A stretch of DNA of 7,785 bases from an uncultured Pseudomonadota bacterium (GTDB lineage: Bacteria; Myxococcota_A; UBA9042; CAIXZC01): positions 1 to 7,785 of the forward strand of contig CALGBT010000839.1 in NCBI GenBank assembly GCA_937884235.1, given 5' to 3'. Position 1 is the first letter of the stretch. Every line of letters starts with the position of its first letter. A model generated the notes under the pieces. The model did not search any database. It was not told the origin of the DNA and saw only the letters and a program-made list of their open reading frames with translations. This document shows, one piece after another, positions 1 through 6,465 of the stretch. The position numbers and the translations under genes are program-made.

Positions 1-169
1 CCTCCGGCGGCAAGCCGCCGTTCGGGATGACACTGCCGAGTGTGTGGGCTGGTGCGGCACTTCCAAGACACGCAGAGATCCCTCCGGCGGCAAGCCGCCG
101 TTCGGGATGACACTGCCGAGTGTGTGGGCTGGTGCTCAAGACGCAGGCCAGGGATGCGCCTGCGCGGCC
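1..169 (-). repeat. Palindromic intergenic repeat array (left), REP-like
   Basis: Two identical 55-base copies lie at 1-55 and 81-135, a period of 80 bases, and the array probably continues beyond the left edge. Each copy holds a hairpin core CGGCGG-CAAG-CCGCCG flanked by an outer ATCCC/GGGAT pairing, complete only in the second copy because the first starts inside the palindrome. Read on the minus strand, this is the same element as the array at 7313-7785: the first 70 bases of the unit match with a few substitutions, and the gene-proximal part (131-169) matches a separate segment of the right-hand unit. The array starts just past the stop codon of the minus-strand gene at 186. I see no coding signal here; short open frames crossing it are by-products of the GC-rich repeat. 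REP/BIME-type elements are the nearest known class, and that assignment is an inference from structure. Confidence 0.9.
134..164 (-). terminator. Candidate terminator hairpin after the 146-residue membrane protein gene
   Basis: On the minus strand, about 22 bases past the stop codon, CGCAGGC pairs perfectly with GCCTGCG (158-164 with 142-148 on the plus strand) around a 9-base loop. It is followed by TCTTGAGC, which is only weakly T-rich. The position suits transcription termination, but the poor T tract makes rho-independent action uncertain. The same segment in the right array forms a different hairpin, GGTCA-TCCC-TGACC, followed by TGTTTCTTGAGC, so this hairpin is part of the repeat family and not unique to the gene. 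Confidence 0.42.
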
Positions 170-185
170 TTGTCGTCGGGACTTG

Positions 186-626
186 CTACCGGGGCTTCGG
201 CCGGGATTCTTCTGATTGTGCTGCTGCCACGGGGGCCGGACCGGACGTCGTGATGTCCGTCTGAGTGAGTGCATCGTGTGCGGCTTGGGCCGGCCCGGAG
301 AATCCCTGCTCCAGCCTCTCGCCGACCTTCTCGGCAGCCGTTCGAACGGCCTCTCCCGCAGTCTGGGCATTGTTCTTGAGCGCCCGTCCTGCATCTCGCG
401 CCGACTGTTCGATGACCTGCTCGGCGGTGCGGACTTCCCTGGGCACGGCGCCTCCCGAGTACTGCAGGTACCCGATGTAGACAACCAGCAGAAGGCCTGC
501 GAAGAGGGCCAGCTTGGCCACCCGCATGATGGCGCTGAGCAGGAAGATGAAGAGTATCAGGGCCCCGACACTGAGGAAGAGCGGGGATCCGCCAATGGTG
601 TGAAGCAGATTGTCGAGCCAGGGCAC
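186..626 (-). CDS. Hypothetical two-helix membrane protein with a charged amphipathic tail
   Basis: This encodes a 146-residue protein of no family I recognise. Two hydrophobic segments at about residues 15-34 and 38-56 are separated by a short MRVAK turn, which suggests a helical hairpin in the inner membrane. Residues 62-125 form a long Ala/Glu/Arg-rich stretch that reads as an amphipathic helix, with repeated AEQ, ARDAG, AGEAV and AAEKVGE elements. The tail from about 126 is Pro/Ala-rich and ends in SRPKPR. The start is GTG, chosen because GGAGGT (632-637) sits 5 bases upstream and because this frame alone gives the membrane segments; a slightly longer frame on the same strand (136-660) has no comparable signal. 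The gene is divergent from the 770-1051 gene and its 3' end abuts the repeat array. A role in envelope organisation is possible but unsupported. Confidence 0.8.
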   Translation of the reverse strand: MPWLDNLLHTIGGSPLFLSVGALILFIFLLSAIMRVAKLALFAGLLLVVYIGYLQYSGGAVPREVRTAEQVIEQSARDAGRALKNNAQTAGEAVRTAAEKVGERLEQGFSGPAQAAHDALTQTDITTSGPAPVAAAQSEESRPKPR

Positions 627-680
627 ACGGCACCTCCGCCCCTATTCTCTCCCGGCTCAAGAGACGGTCAAATAAGCTGA

Positions 681-709
681 TTGCTGCCCTCGATGCCTCG
701 TGCTAGGGT
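681..709 (+). promoter_or_regulatory. Candidate sigma-70-type promoter for the 93-residue gene
   Basis: TTGCTG (681-686) and TAGGGT (704-709) are separated by exactly 17 bases. The -10 element is preceded by TGC, an extended -10 arrangement. Transcription would start near 716, leaving a leader of about 54 bases before the TTG start at 770. The -35 match is moderate, and no experimental consensus for this organism is available from the window. Confidence 0.42.
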
Positions 710-769
710 CCATGCGAAAGCTCACTTTCTTCCCTCGCACTAACGGGGGATGAACTCCTGGAGTATACC

Positions 770-1051
770 TTGGACAACGGTGACAACGCTCCCATCGCTT
801 TCGGTGACGAGACCATCCTCGGGGCCATCTCCGACTTCACCGCCGAGGTCTATCGACAGATGCAGTTATGGATCAGCCCGGCGGAATACGAAGAGGCATT
901 GCGAGCTCATGCCGCAATTGCCGAAGCCTCCGAATTGCTCAATCAGAACACCTCGGGAGGCAATCTGCGCAACAAGGTCGATCAGGCTAATCGCAACCTC
1001 CACCAGGCCGATGCCCGGCGCACCGACCTCAAGATGCGAGGACTGATCTAG
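770..1051 (+). CDS. Small helix-rich protein of unknown function
   Basis: This is a 93-residue hydrophilic protein with no signal peptide or membrane segment, so it is probably cytoplasmic. Residues 1-30 contain a DETILGAISDFTAEVYRQM stretch. Residues 37-93 are rich in Ala, Glu, Asn and Gln with spaced Leu/Ile and look like two helices (about 37-59 and 65-90) broken by TSGG, possibly a helical hairpin or coiled coil. The chosen start is TTG with GGAG (760-763) 6 bases upstream. The frame stays open back to about 707 and reads DELLEYTLDNG just before the start, so a longer product beginning at CTG 758 or another non-ATG codon is possible. The ATG at 750 lies in a different frame and gives a less protein-like translation. 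Its stop overlaps the stop of the convergent lipoprotein gene. I do not recognise a family. Confidence 0.68.
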   Translation: MDNGDNAPIAFGDETILGAISDFTAEVYRQMQLWISPAEYEEALRAHAAIAEASELLNQNTSGGNLRNKVDQANRNLHQADARRTDLKMRGLI

Positions 1052-4000
1052 AGCAGTTCGTGATAGGGAGACTGCGGGCCATAGCTCTGCGAGTCGTCTC
1101 CTTGCCCACTATCGCTGGGCACGTGCATGTTGCCGCCCTTGCGATTACCCCAGCCATCGTGAGTCACGTACCGGCCGCAGGACCAGTCGAAGTATGCCCC
1201 ACTCAGTGCCCCGCTTCCCGCTGCCGTGTGGGTGCTCAGCTTGGCCCCGGCCTCACTGTATACTTCGTACTGAAGATTTCCGGAATTGGACCCCTTTGAC
1301 GAGAAGTAGTAGTACTTTCCGTCCCACGCAAATGTCCCCTGGTAGCAACCGCCACTGCAGACATCCGCCGGGGCCGGAGAGAGGCTTGTCGTCTTCAGGT
1401 AGGTGAAAACATGGCTCCCCTCAGTCGTGCTGTAATGGCGAATTGCCGACCCTGTATAGCACATGAAATCCGTGGGCGATGCTGACATCAGGTTGCACGT
1501 CCCGGCGAAACCATCACTGAATGAGACCTTCTGAAACCCACTGACGTTGCCCTCATCATCGATGCTACCCGCCCAGATACCGCTCGCCGGTGCGGCCATG
1601 AACTGGTTGTCAGTGTGCACGACTACCCGGGTTTGAGGCATGAAGACCATGCGGTCGTAGTCACCGCTACCCTTGTTCGGGTTCGTCGAATAGCTACCGT
1701 TGGTGGCATCATACCACCAGTACCCATCCCCGTAACCGTGCCCAACAATGATCTTGTTCGAAGGTCCGTGCCAGATTCCGTTGACCAGATTGTTGGGGTA
1801 GAAATGGGTCTCGGCAATGGTATTGAAAACGGTTGCCGGGTTGGGTTCACCCTTGAGCACATAGTGCGGCCCCCCGCAACCTTCCACCTTCTCGTGCTGG
1901 CACCCGAGGTCGACGTCGCAGGAGTCGACGGTGCACTCTGTGCCGTCATCGCAAAGTCCATCGTCGGGTACATGGACGATCTGGTCAGTTTCCTCATCGC
2001 AGGAATCCATGGTGCAGGAGTGGCCATCGTCGGTCTCCACCGGCTCACCGCCGAGGCAGCCGTCCAGGGCATCGCACGTTTCACTGCCGTTGCAGTACTC
2101 CTGATCATCGCAGAGCACGTTGACGGGCACATGGATCACGATGTCGTTCTCTTCGTCACAAAGGTCTGAGGTGCACGCGACGTCATCGGACATCTCCGGG
2201 GCCACTCCGGCAACGCAGCCCAGGCCCTGATCGCAGACCTCCAGGCCGTTGCAGAAGAGACCATCATCGCAAATCAAGACGCCGATGCCCGTTGCACACT
2301 GCCCGCCCTGGCAGGTGTCTCCCACGGTGCATGCGTTATTGTCAGAACAGGGAGCGGCATTGAAAGGGTGTAGGCAGCCGAGTTCCAGGTCGCAGAGATC
2401 GTCGGTACACGGATCGTTGTCATTGCAATCGATTTGCGCCCCGGCTTTGCACCATCCGTTGGCGCAGAAATCTTCCTCGGTACACAAGTCGCCGTCGCTG
2501 CACGACTCTGCGTTGGGCACATATGTGCAACCTGCATCAGGGTCGCAAGCATCATCGGTGCAGATGTTGCCGTCGTTGCAGGGTAACGCTCCGGCCCCGA
2601 CGCAATCGCCCAGATGGCAATGGTCACCGGTGGTGCACAGGTCACCGTCGTCGCAGGCCGCCGCGTTGAGCATGAAAACACATCCCGCAAGGGCGTCGCA
2701 ACTGTCGGTTGTGCAGGGATTCTCGTCGTCACACAACAGCGCCGCACCGGAAACACAGTCGCCTGCCTGGCAAAGATCGCCCTGGGTGCAGGCACTGCCA
2801 TCTTCGCAGGGTCCTGCCATCGGGACATTGACGCAGCCGTCCGCGTCCAGGCAGGAATCAGCTGTGCACGGGTTGTCATCGTCACAGTCCAGCAAGCCCT
2901 TCGAGGTGCATTGGCCCGCGGCACAGTGATCCCCGGTGGTGCAATCGTCACCATCGTCACACGGACCATTCAACTGGACGATGATGCAGCCAAGGTTCGC
3001 ATCGCAACTCTCGGCGGTGCACTGATTGCTATCATCGCAGACCACCGGCGGGCCGGGAATGCACTCGCCGCCCTGGCAGAAGTCGCCCTCGGTGCACGCG
3101 TTGCCGTCACTACAATCACCTTCGAGTTGAGCGAAAACGCAACCCTGTACGGCATCGCACGAATCGGCCGTGCACGGATTGCCGTCGGCGCAGGCAAGCA
3201 GCGTCTGGCCGGGGGCGCATTCTCCGTTGCCGCACACGTCACCGACTGTGCAAACGTCGCCGTCCGAGCAGGGGGACTGGTTGAAAAGATGGGTGCAACC
3301 GGAGTCCGGGTCACAGCTGTCGTCCGTGCAGATCTCACCGTCTGCGCAGTTCGCACTGAGCCCGCCAGTACACACTCCCGCATCACACGTCTCGCCGACA
3401 GTGCACGGGTTCCCGTCGTTGCACGACCACCCCTCATTACCCGGCACCAAGGAACAACTCCCCGTCTCCGGATCGCAGGCGGCGGCCAGGCAGGGGGCAT
3501 CGGGAGTGCCCGCAGGAGCCGGGCACAGCACCAGGGTCGTGGAATCAACAGTGCACTTGTGTGGCCACCCTTCGAGATCACAATGCAACGTTCCATTGCA
3601 GAGGTTCCCATCTTCCAGGGAACCACAGTCATCGTCATCCTGGCATTCACATGCCACCGAGACGCCCAGGCATTCTCCCTTTTCACACCGGTCAGCCACC
3701 GTACATGCGTCGACGTCGTCGCAGACTGCCTCGTTGAACGCAAAGGCACAGCCGCCGAAACCGTCACAGGTGTCATCAGTGCAAGGGTTGGAGTCGTCGC
3801 ACTCCACGGGGCTGCCACTGCAGATCCCCGCTACACAGTGGTCCCCCACAGTGCAAGCATCGCCATCCTTGCATTCGCCTCCGCCAAGTGCTTCGTGCTG
3901 GCAGCCTCCACCGCCGTCACAGCTGTCCGTGGTGCACTCGTTCTGGTCATCACAGAGACCGACATATGCTCCTTCCGTCAGGGTTGGCTCATCAATCTCG

Positions 4001-4800
4001 CCGTCACAGTCATCGTCTGCGCCGTTGCAACTCTCCGCCTGTGGCAGCGCCGCATCACAATCAGAGAGCCCCTCGCTGAGGCAAACCCGCTTCCCGGTAC
4101 AGACGCCAAAGTCACTTTCCCGCTGGCAGGGAGTCCAGAGTCCCAGGGCCGCGGATTTGCCCGCGCAGGGACAGACACCGGCATCAGCGACACATTGCTT
4201 TACTGCAACGCCATCCACGGTTTGCGCATCAACACATGAGAACCCCCACGGGCAGTCTTCGGCCGATGCGCACATGCCGCCACAAAACGAACCCTCATCG
4301 CCGTAGCTGACGCAGACATCTTCAACGCCGCCAACCGTCTTGCAGTCGCTGCCGTCGCCGCACGGCTTGCAGAGATTGGCGGTCCCGGAGACGCAGATGA
4401 ATACCAGATCCGGGTCCGATGCCCCAACCTGCTTGCAGAGCCAACCGGGAGGACAGTCTTCCTGGCAATGCTGGGAACAGACCCCCTCACCCATGTGCTC
4501 TACACACCAACCAGATTGGCAATCTCCATTGTCCTGACAGGGGTCGAGAAAGCACCCCCCGTCCCCTTCGCATGGCGATGCGACCTCCTCCATTACCTCG
4601 TCCGGTCCACGAAAATCCCACGAGATCTCGGCGGTCGTTAGAGCCTCACCGGTTGCATCGACATCGTTCCCGACAACCTCGGCCAGGACATCAAGAAACG
4701 AGCCATCCAGAGCCCCATCCGGCACTTCCACCACTCCGGATGTGCCGGAACAACCAGCCAATAGAGCACCAATAACAACCGCCAGCAGTCTCTTTCGCAC
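1048..4800 (-). CDS. Giant cysteine-rich repeat lipoprotein with MopE-like motif and unassigned C-terminal domain
   Basis: This encodes about 1250 residues with roughly 11% cysteine (about 137 by hand count). The N-terminus MRKRLLAVVIGALLAGC is a typical lipoprotein signal with Cys17 as the lipidation site, so the mature protein should be anchored to the cell envelope, probably the outer membrane. Residues about 77-250 form a first Cys-rich region. Residues 258-271 (CNGADDDCDGEIDE) match the Asp-rich putative metal-binding motif found in MopE-like proteins. Residues 283-843 hold alternating four-cysteine half repeats, type A (C-x-D-x-N-P-C-T-x-D-S-C-D-x4-G-C) and type B (C-x-D-G-D-x-C-T-x-G-D-x-C-x2-G-x-C), interrupted at about 385-459. 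Two 53-residue units follow at 844-949, then a last A half. Residues 976-1250 lack repeats, are aromatic- and Gly-rich with five Cys, and look beta-rich. I chose the GTG at 4800: GGGGG lies 6 bases upstream and it gives a clean signal peptide. A GTG at 4827 would add nine residues including Cys-Cys, and it lies directly against a likely -10 element. Confidence 0.9.
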   Translation of the reverse strand: MRKRLLAVVIGALLAGCSGTSGVVEVPDGALDGSFLDVLAEVVGNDVDATGEALTTAEISWDFRGPDEVMEEVASPCEGDGGCFLDPCQDNGDCQSGWCVEHMGEGVCSQHCQEDCPPGWLCKQVGASDPDLVFICVSGTANLCKPCGDGSDCKTVGGVEDVCVSYGDEGSFCGGMCASAEDCPWGFSCVDAQTVDGVAVKQCVADAGVCPCAGKSAALGLWTPCQRESDFGVCTGKRVCLSEGLSDCDAALPQAESCNGADDDCDGEIDEPTLTEGAYVGLCDDQNECTTDSCDGGGGCQHEALGGGECKDGDACTVGDHCVAGICSGSPVECDDSNPCTDDTCDGFGGCAFAFNEAVCDDVDACTVADRCEKGECLGVSVACECQDDDDCGSLEDGNLCNGTLHCDLEGWPHKCTVDSTTLVLCPAPAGTPDAPCLAAACDPETGSCSLVPGNEGWSCNDGNPCTVGETCDAGVCTGGLSANCADGEICTDDSCDPDSGCTHLFNQSPCSDGDVCTVGDVCGNGECAPGQTLLACADGNPCTADSCDAVQGCVFAQLEGDCSDGNACTEGDFCQGGECIPGPPVVCDDSNQCTAESCDANLGCIIVQLNGPCDDGDDCTTGDHCAAGQCTSKGLLDCDDDNPCTADSCLDADGCVNVPMAGPCEDGSACTQGDLCQAGDCVSGAALLCDDENPCTTDSCDALAGCVFMLNAAACDDGDLCTTGDHCHLGDCVGAGALPCNDGNICTDDACDPDAGCTYVPNAESCSDGDLCTEEDFCANGWCKAGAQIDCNDNDPCTDDLCDLELGCLHPFNAAPCSDNNACTVGDTCQGGQCATGIGVLICDDGLFCNGLEVCDQGLGCVAGVAPEMSDDVACTSDLCDEENDIVIHVPVNVLCDDQEYCNGSETCDALDGCLGGEPVETDDGHSCTMDSCDEETDQIVHVPDDGLCDDGTECTVDSCDVDLGCQHEKVEGCGGPHYVLKGEPNPATVFNTIAETHFYPNNLVNGIWHGPSNKIIVGHGYGDGYWWYDATNGSYSTNPNKGSGDYDRMVFMPQTRVVVHTDNQFMAAPASGIWAGSIDDEGNVSGFQKVSFSDGFAGTCNLMSASPTDFMCYTGSAIRHYSTTEGSHVFTYLKTTSLSPAPADVCSGGCYQGTFAWDGKYYYFSSKGSNSGNLQYEVYSEAGAKLSTHTAAGSGALSGAYFDWSCGRYVTHDGWGNRKGGNMHVPSDSGQGDDSQSYGPQSPYHELL
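1876..3954 (-). repeat. Coding tandem repeat region of the lipoprotein (A/B half repeats and 53-residue units)
   Basis: This stretch codes for about 20 four-cysteine half repeats plus two larger units. Within it, 2275-3192 is in strict register: the first Cys of successive A halves falls at residues 537, 588, 639, 690, 741 and 792 (numbered from the GTG at 4800), an unbroken period of 51 residues or 153 bases over six units. Two further units are spaced exactly 53 residues apart (844, 897, 950). The copies are divergent in sequence (Cys, Asp, Gly and Thr are kept, the rest varies), so this is an old protein repeat under spacing constraint, not a recent DNA duplication. Confidence 0.88.
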
Positions 4801-4827
4801 GCAACACCCCCGCAAGGTTCCATTCAC

Positions 4828-4856
4828 AGTCTACCACAGATTCCCGGCCTCAACAC
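4828..4856 (-). promoter_or_regulatory. Candidate extended -10 promoter for the lipoprotein gene
   Basis: On the minus strand TGG precedes TAGACT (the latter at 4828-4833), an extended -10 element of the same kind as TGC-TAGGGT upstream of the 93-residue gene. A -35 is less clear: GTGTTG (4851-4856) lies at 17 bases and the better-looking TTGAGG (4848-4853) at only 14. Transcription would start near 4820, inside the longer open frame, which supports translation from the GTG at 4800. Extended -10 promoters tolerate weak -35 elements. Confidence 0.38.
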
Positions 4857-4904
4857 ACTCCTCGGGCGACATGGTCGAGCGCCGTCACCACTGCCCAGAA
4901 TCTC

Positions 4905-4933
4905 TTGACGCTTTCACCCCGGCGATGGACCAT
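4905..4933 (+). promoter_or_regulatory. Weak candidate promoter for cinA
   Basis: TTGACG (4905-4910) is a good -35 match in the divergent region upstream of cinA. At 17 bases the only -10 candidate is GACCAT (4928-4933), which is poor. The predicted transcription start near 4940 would leave a 20-base leader containing the AGGAG ribosome binding site at 4950-4954. The -35 is convincing in isolation; the pair is not. Confidence 0.28.
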
Positions 4934-4959
4934 GTGGTAGTTCACTTGCAGGAGATTCT

Positions 4960-6228
4960 ATGCGCTTGGCAATTGTGACTACCGGGGACGAGTTGTTGCG
5001 GGGGGAGTTGGTTGATACCAACACCGCATGGCTCTCTGAACAACTATTCGCAGTAGGGCTGCAGCCCACCACTCACCTGACCGTCGGCGACGATCCGGCG
5101 AGGTTACTCGAATCTATCAAGTCAGTCTGCCGGGATCACGACCTCGCCATCTTCACTGGGGGCCTTGGGCCCACACAAGACGACCACACGGTAAACGCCG
5201 TTGCCGTTGCCACCGACTCGCCCACTATCTTCCACCAGGAAAGCCTGGACCGGATCCTTGCCCTGTTCGCTCAGCGGGGCATGCCTTTCTCAGAAAACAA
5301 CCGCAAGCAGGCTGCCGTGCCGGCAGGCACCAGGGTCTTCGTCAACCCCGCCGGATTGGCGCCGGCTTTTCAGTTCGACCTCAAGGGGTGCCGCGCTTAC
5401 TGCTTGCCAGGAGTCCCCACTGAAATGAAAGCGCTGTGGTGCACGGCCGTCTGGCCCGACCTGGCCGCTCACGTGCCCTCGCTGCCCCCCACTGCCTATC
5501 AGGTACTGAAGCTCTTTGGCGTACCGGAATCTCATCTCGCCAGGGACGTGGCAGACATGATCATTGGCAACCCCGACGTCAGCTTTGGCTTTCGTGCCCA
5601 CTATCCCGAAGTATGGCTGAAATTCCTCGTGCCAGGCAAAACGCATGAGGCCGCATGCGCAAGAGCCGATGAAATAGCGAAGGCAGTGGCGGACACCTTC
5701 GGACATCGCATCTTCGCCAGGGGTAACGACACCATGGAATCGGTTGTCGGCAAGCTTCTCCTTGACCGGGGCCTGACGCTCGCCACCGCAGAATCGTGCA
5801 CTGGGGGGATGGTCGGGATGCGACTTACCGATGTCGCCGGGAGTTCCAGGTATTACGTCGGCGGGGGAATCACCTATGCCAACGAGATGAAGCAACAGCT
5901 GGTGGGTGTGAAGCGCGAAATCCTGCAGCGCCACGGTGCCGTCAGCGAAGCCTGCGCCAGAGCTATGGCCGAGGGGGCCAGGAACAGGTTTGGTAGCGAT
6001 CTGGCCCTGGCTGTGACGGGCATCGCCGGGCCCGACGGAGGAACTCCGGAGAAACCCGTGGGCACCGTCCATTTCGCCCTGGCAACTCCAGAGGGCACGT
6101 TCCACCGCATGCGCTCCTTCCGCCCTGACCGACAGGCGATTAGGCTCGCCGCCTCAACCACGGCATTGAATCTGGTCAGGCGTTACTTGCGAGGCGACCT
6201 TGGCGCCAGCGCAACAGCGTCCTGCTGA
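4960..6228 (+). CDS. cinA: CinA: competence/damage-inducible protein, nicotinamide-nucleotide amidohydrolase
   Basis: This 422-residue protein has the usual two-domain CinA length and order. Residues 1-170 form the molybdopterin-binding-like (MoCF/COG1058) domain, with the N-terminal TTGDELLRGE segment and the signature FTGGLGPTQDD at 65-75. Residues about 171-255 are the linking region. Residues 262-412 form the C-terminal PncC-type domain with TAESCTGG at 276-283, containing the conserved Ser279, and AVTGIAGPDGGTPEKPVGTV at 351-370. In characterised family members the C-terminal domain deamidates nicotinamide mononucleotide to nicotinate mononucleotide, and the N-terminal domain hydrolyses ADP-ribose-type pyrophosphates in pyridine-nucleotide recycling. 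The protein is expected to be cytosolic. The ATG start follows AGGAG (4950-4954) by 5 bases. All signature motifs are intact. The gene is not beside recA or pgsA, common neighbours elsewhere; it is divergent from the lipoprotein gene and 237 bases before the TrmB-like regulator. Confidence 0.96.
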   Translation: MRLAIVTTGDELLRGELVDTNTAWLSEQLFAVGLQPTTHLTVGDDPARLLESIKSVCRDHDLAIFTGGLGPTQDDHTVNAVAVATDSPTIFHQESLDRILALFAQRGMPFSENNRKQAAVPAGTRVFVNPAGLAPAFQFDLKGCRAYCLPGVPTEMKALWCTAVWPDLAAHVPSLPPTAYQVLKLFGVPESHLARDVADMIIGNPDVSFGFRAHYPEVWLKFLVPGKTHEAACARADEIAKAVADTFGHRIFARGNDTMESVVGKLLLDRGLTLATAESCTGGMVGMRLTDVAGSSRYYVGGGITYANEMKQQLVGVKREILQRHGAVSEACARAMAEGARNRFGSDLALAVTGIAGPDGGTPEKPVGTVHFALATPEGTFHRMRSFRPDRQAIRLAASTTALNLVRRYLRGDLGASATASC

Positions 6229-6256
6229 GGCCTGATGGAAATGGCCAACGGCTCGC

Positions 6257-6279
6257 CGGGCAGATTCCCGAAGTGCCCG
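6257..6279 (+). terminator. Weak hairpin downstream of cinA
   Basis: About 29 bases past the cinA stop, CGGGCA (6257-6262) pairs with TGCCCG (6274-6279) around an 11-base loop. No T run follows, so it does not meet the usual rho-independent pattern. A second five-pair hairpin, CCTTC/GAAGG, lies at 6296-6310. The rest of the 6229-6453 gap holds no gene that I can support. Confidence 0.22.
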
Positions 6280-6453
6280 TAATGGTGCCCCGACTCCTTC
6301 GAGCGGAAGGGTGAATGCAGCCTCCAAATTGGAATAGCTAGCCTTTCATCTTGTCCTCCGGGGACACCGTATCTCACTTTTGGGCAGCGTTTCCCAGCGT
6401 GATGTTGCTTTTGCCTTGCATCGAAAACGATTGTCTGGCTATCTTTGGCCTCG

Positions 6454-6460
6454 AAGGAGG
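6454..6460 (+). promoter_or_regulatory. Strong ribosome binding site deciding the regulator start
   Basis: AAGGAGG, a near-perfect anti-16S match, sits 5 bases before the ATG at 6466. This makes 6466 the start in preference to the in-frame TTG at 6445, which lies upstream of the site and would place it inside the coding region. Confidence 0.88.
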
Positions 6461-6465
6461 AACTC

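Noticed and set aside
136..660. Longer minus-strand frame over the small membrane protein, and a plus-strand frame at 216-680
   Set aside because: Their translations are Arg/Gly/Pro-rich with no hydrophobic segments or domain signal, while the 186-626 frame has two clean membrane helices and GGAGGT at the right spacing.
644..671. Promoter for the membrane protein gene: TTGACC (666-671) with GAGAAT (644-649), minus strand
   Set aside because: The -35 is good and the spacing 16, but transcription would start on the ribosome binding site at 632-637, leaving only about 11 bases of leader. It is left out of the feature list as too uncertain.
750..1046. ATG at 750 as the start of the small plus-strand gene
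   Set aside because: It opens a different frame whose translation is Ser/Thr/Arg/Pro-rich and lacks the helical pattern; the frame from 770 is the more protein-like.
2614..4239. A 541-codon open frame on the plus strand, antisense to the lipoprotein (also 3170-4306 in another frame)
   Set aside because: Cys, Asp and Gly codons of the repeat gene read in reverse rarely make stops, giving long Ala/Val/Thr- or Ser/Pro/Gln-rich translations with a periodic look. The minus frame has a signal peptide, motif conservation and domain order; the plus frames have none.
6416..6445. Promoter for the TrmB-like gene: TTGCAT with TATCTT
   Set aside because: Spacing of 18 is acceptable, but the predicted start near 6452 falls just before the ribosome binding site and both hexamers are weak.
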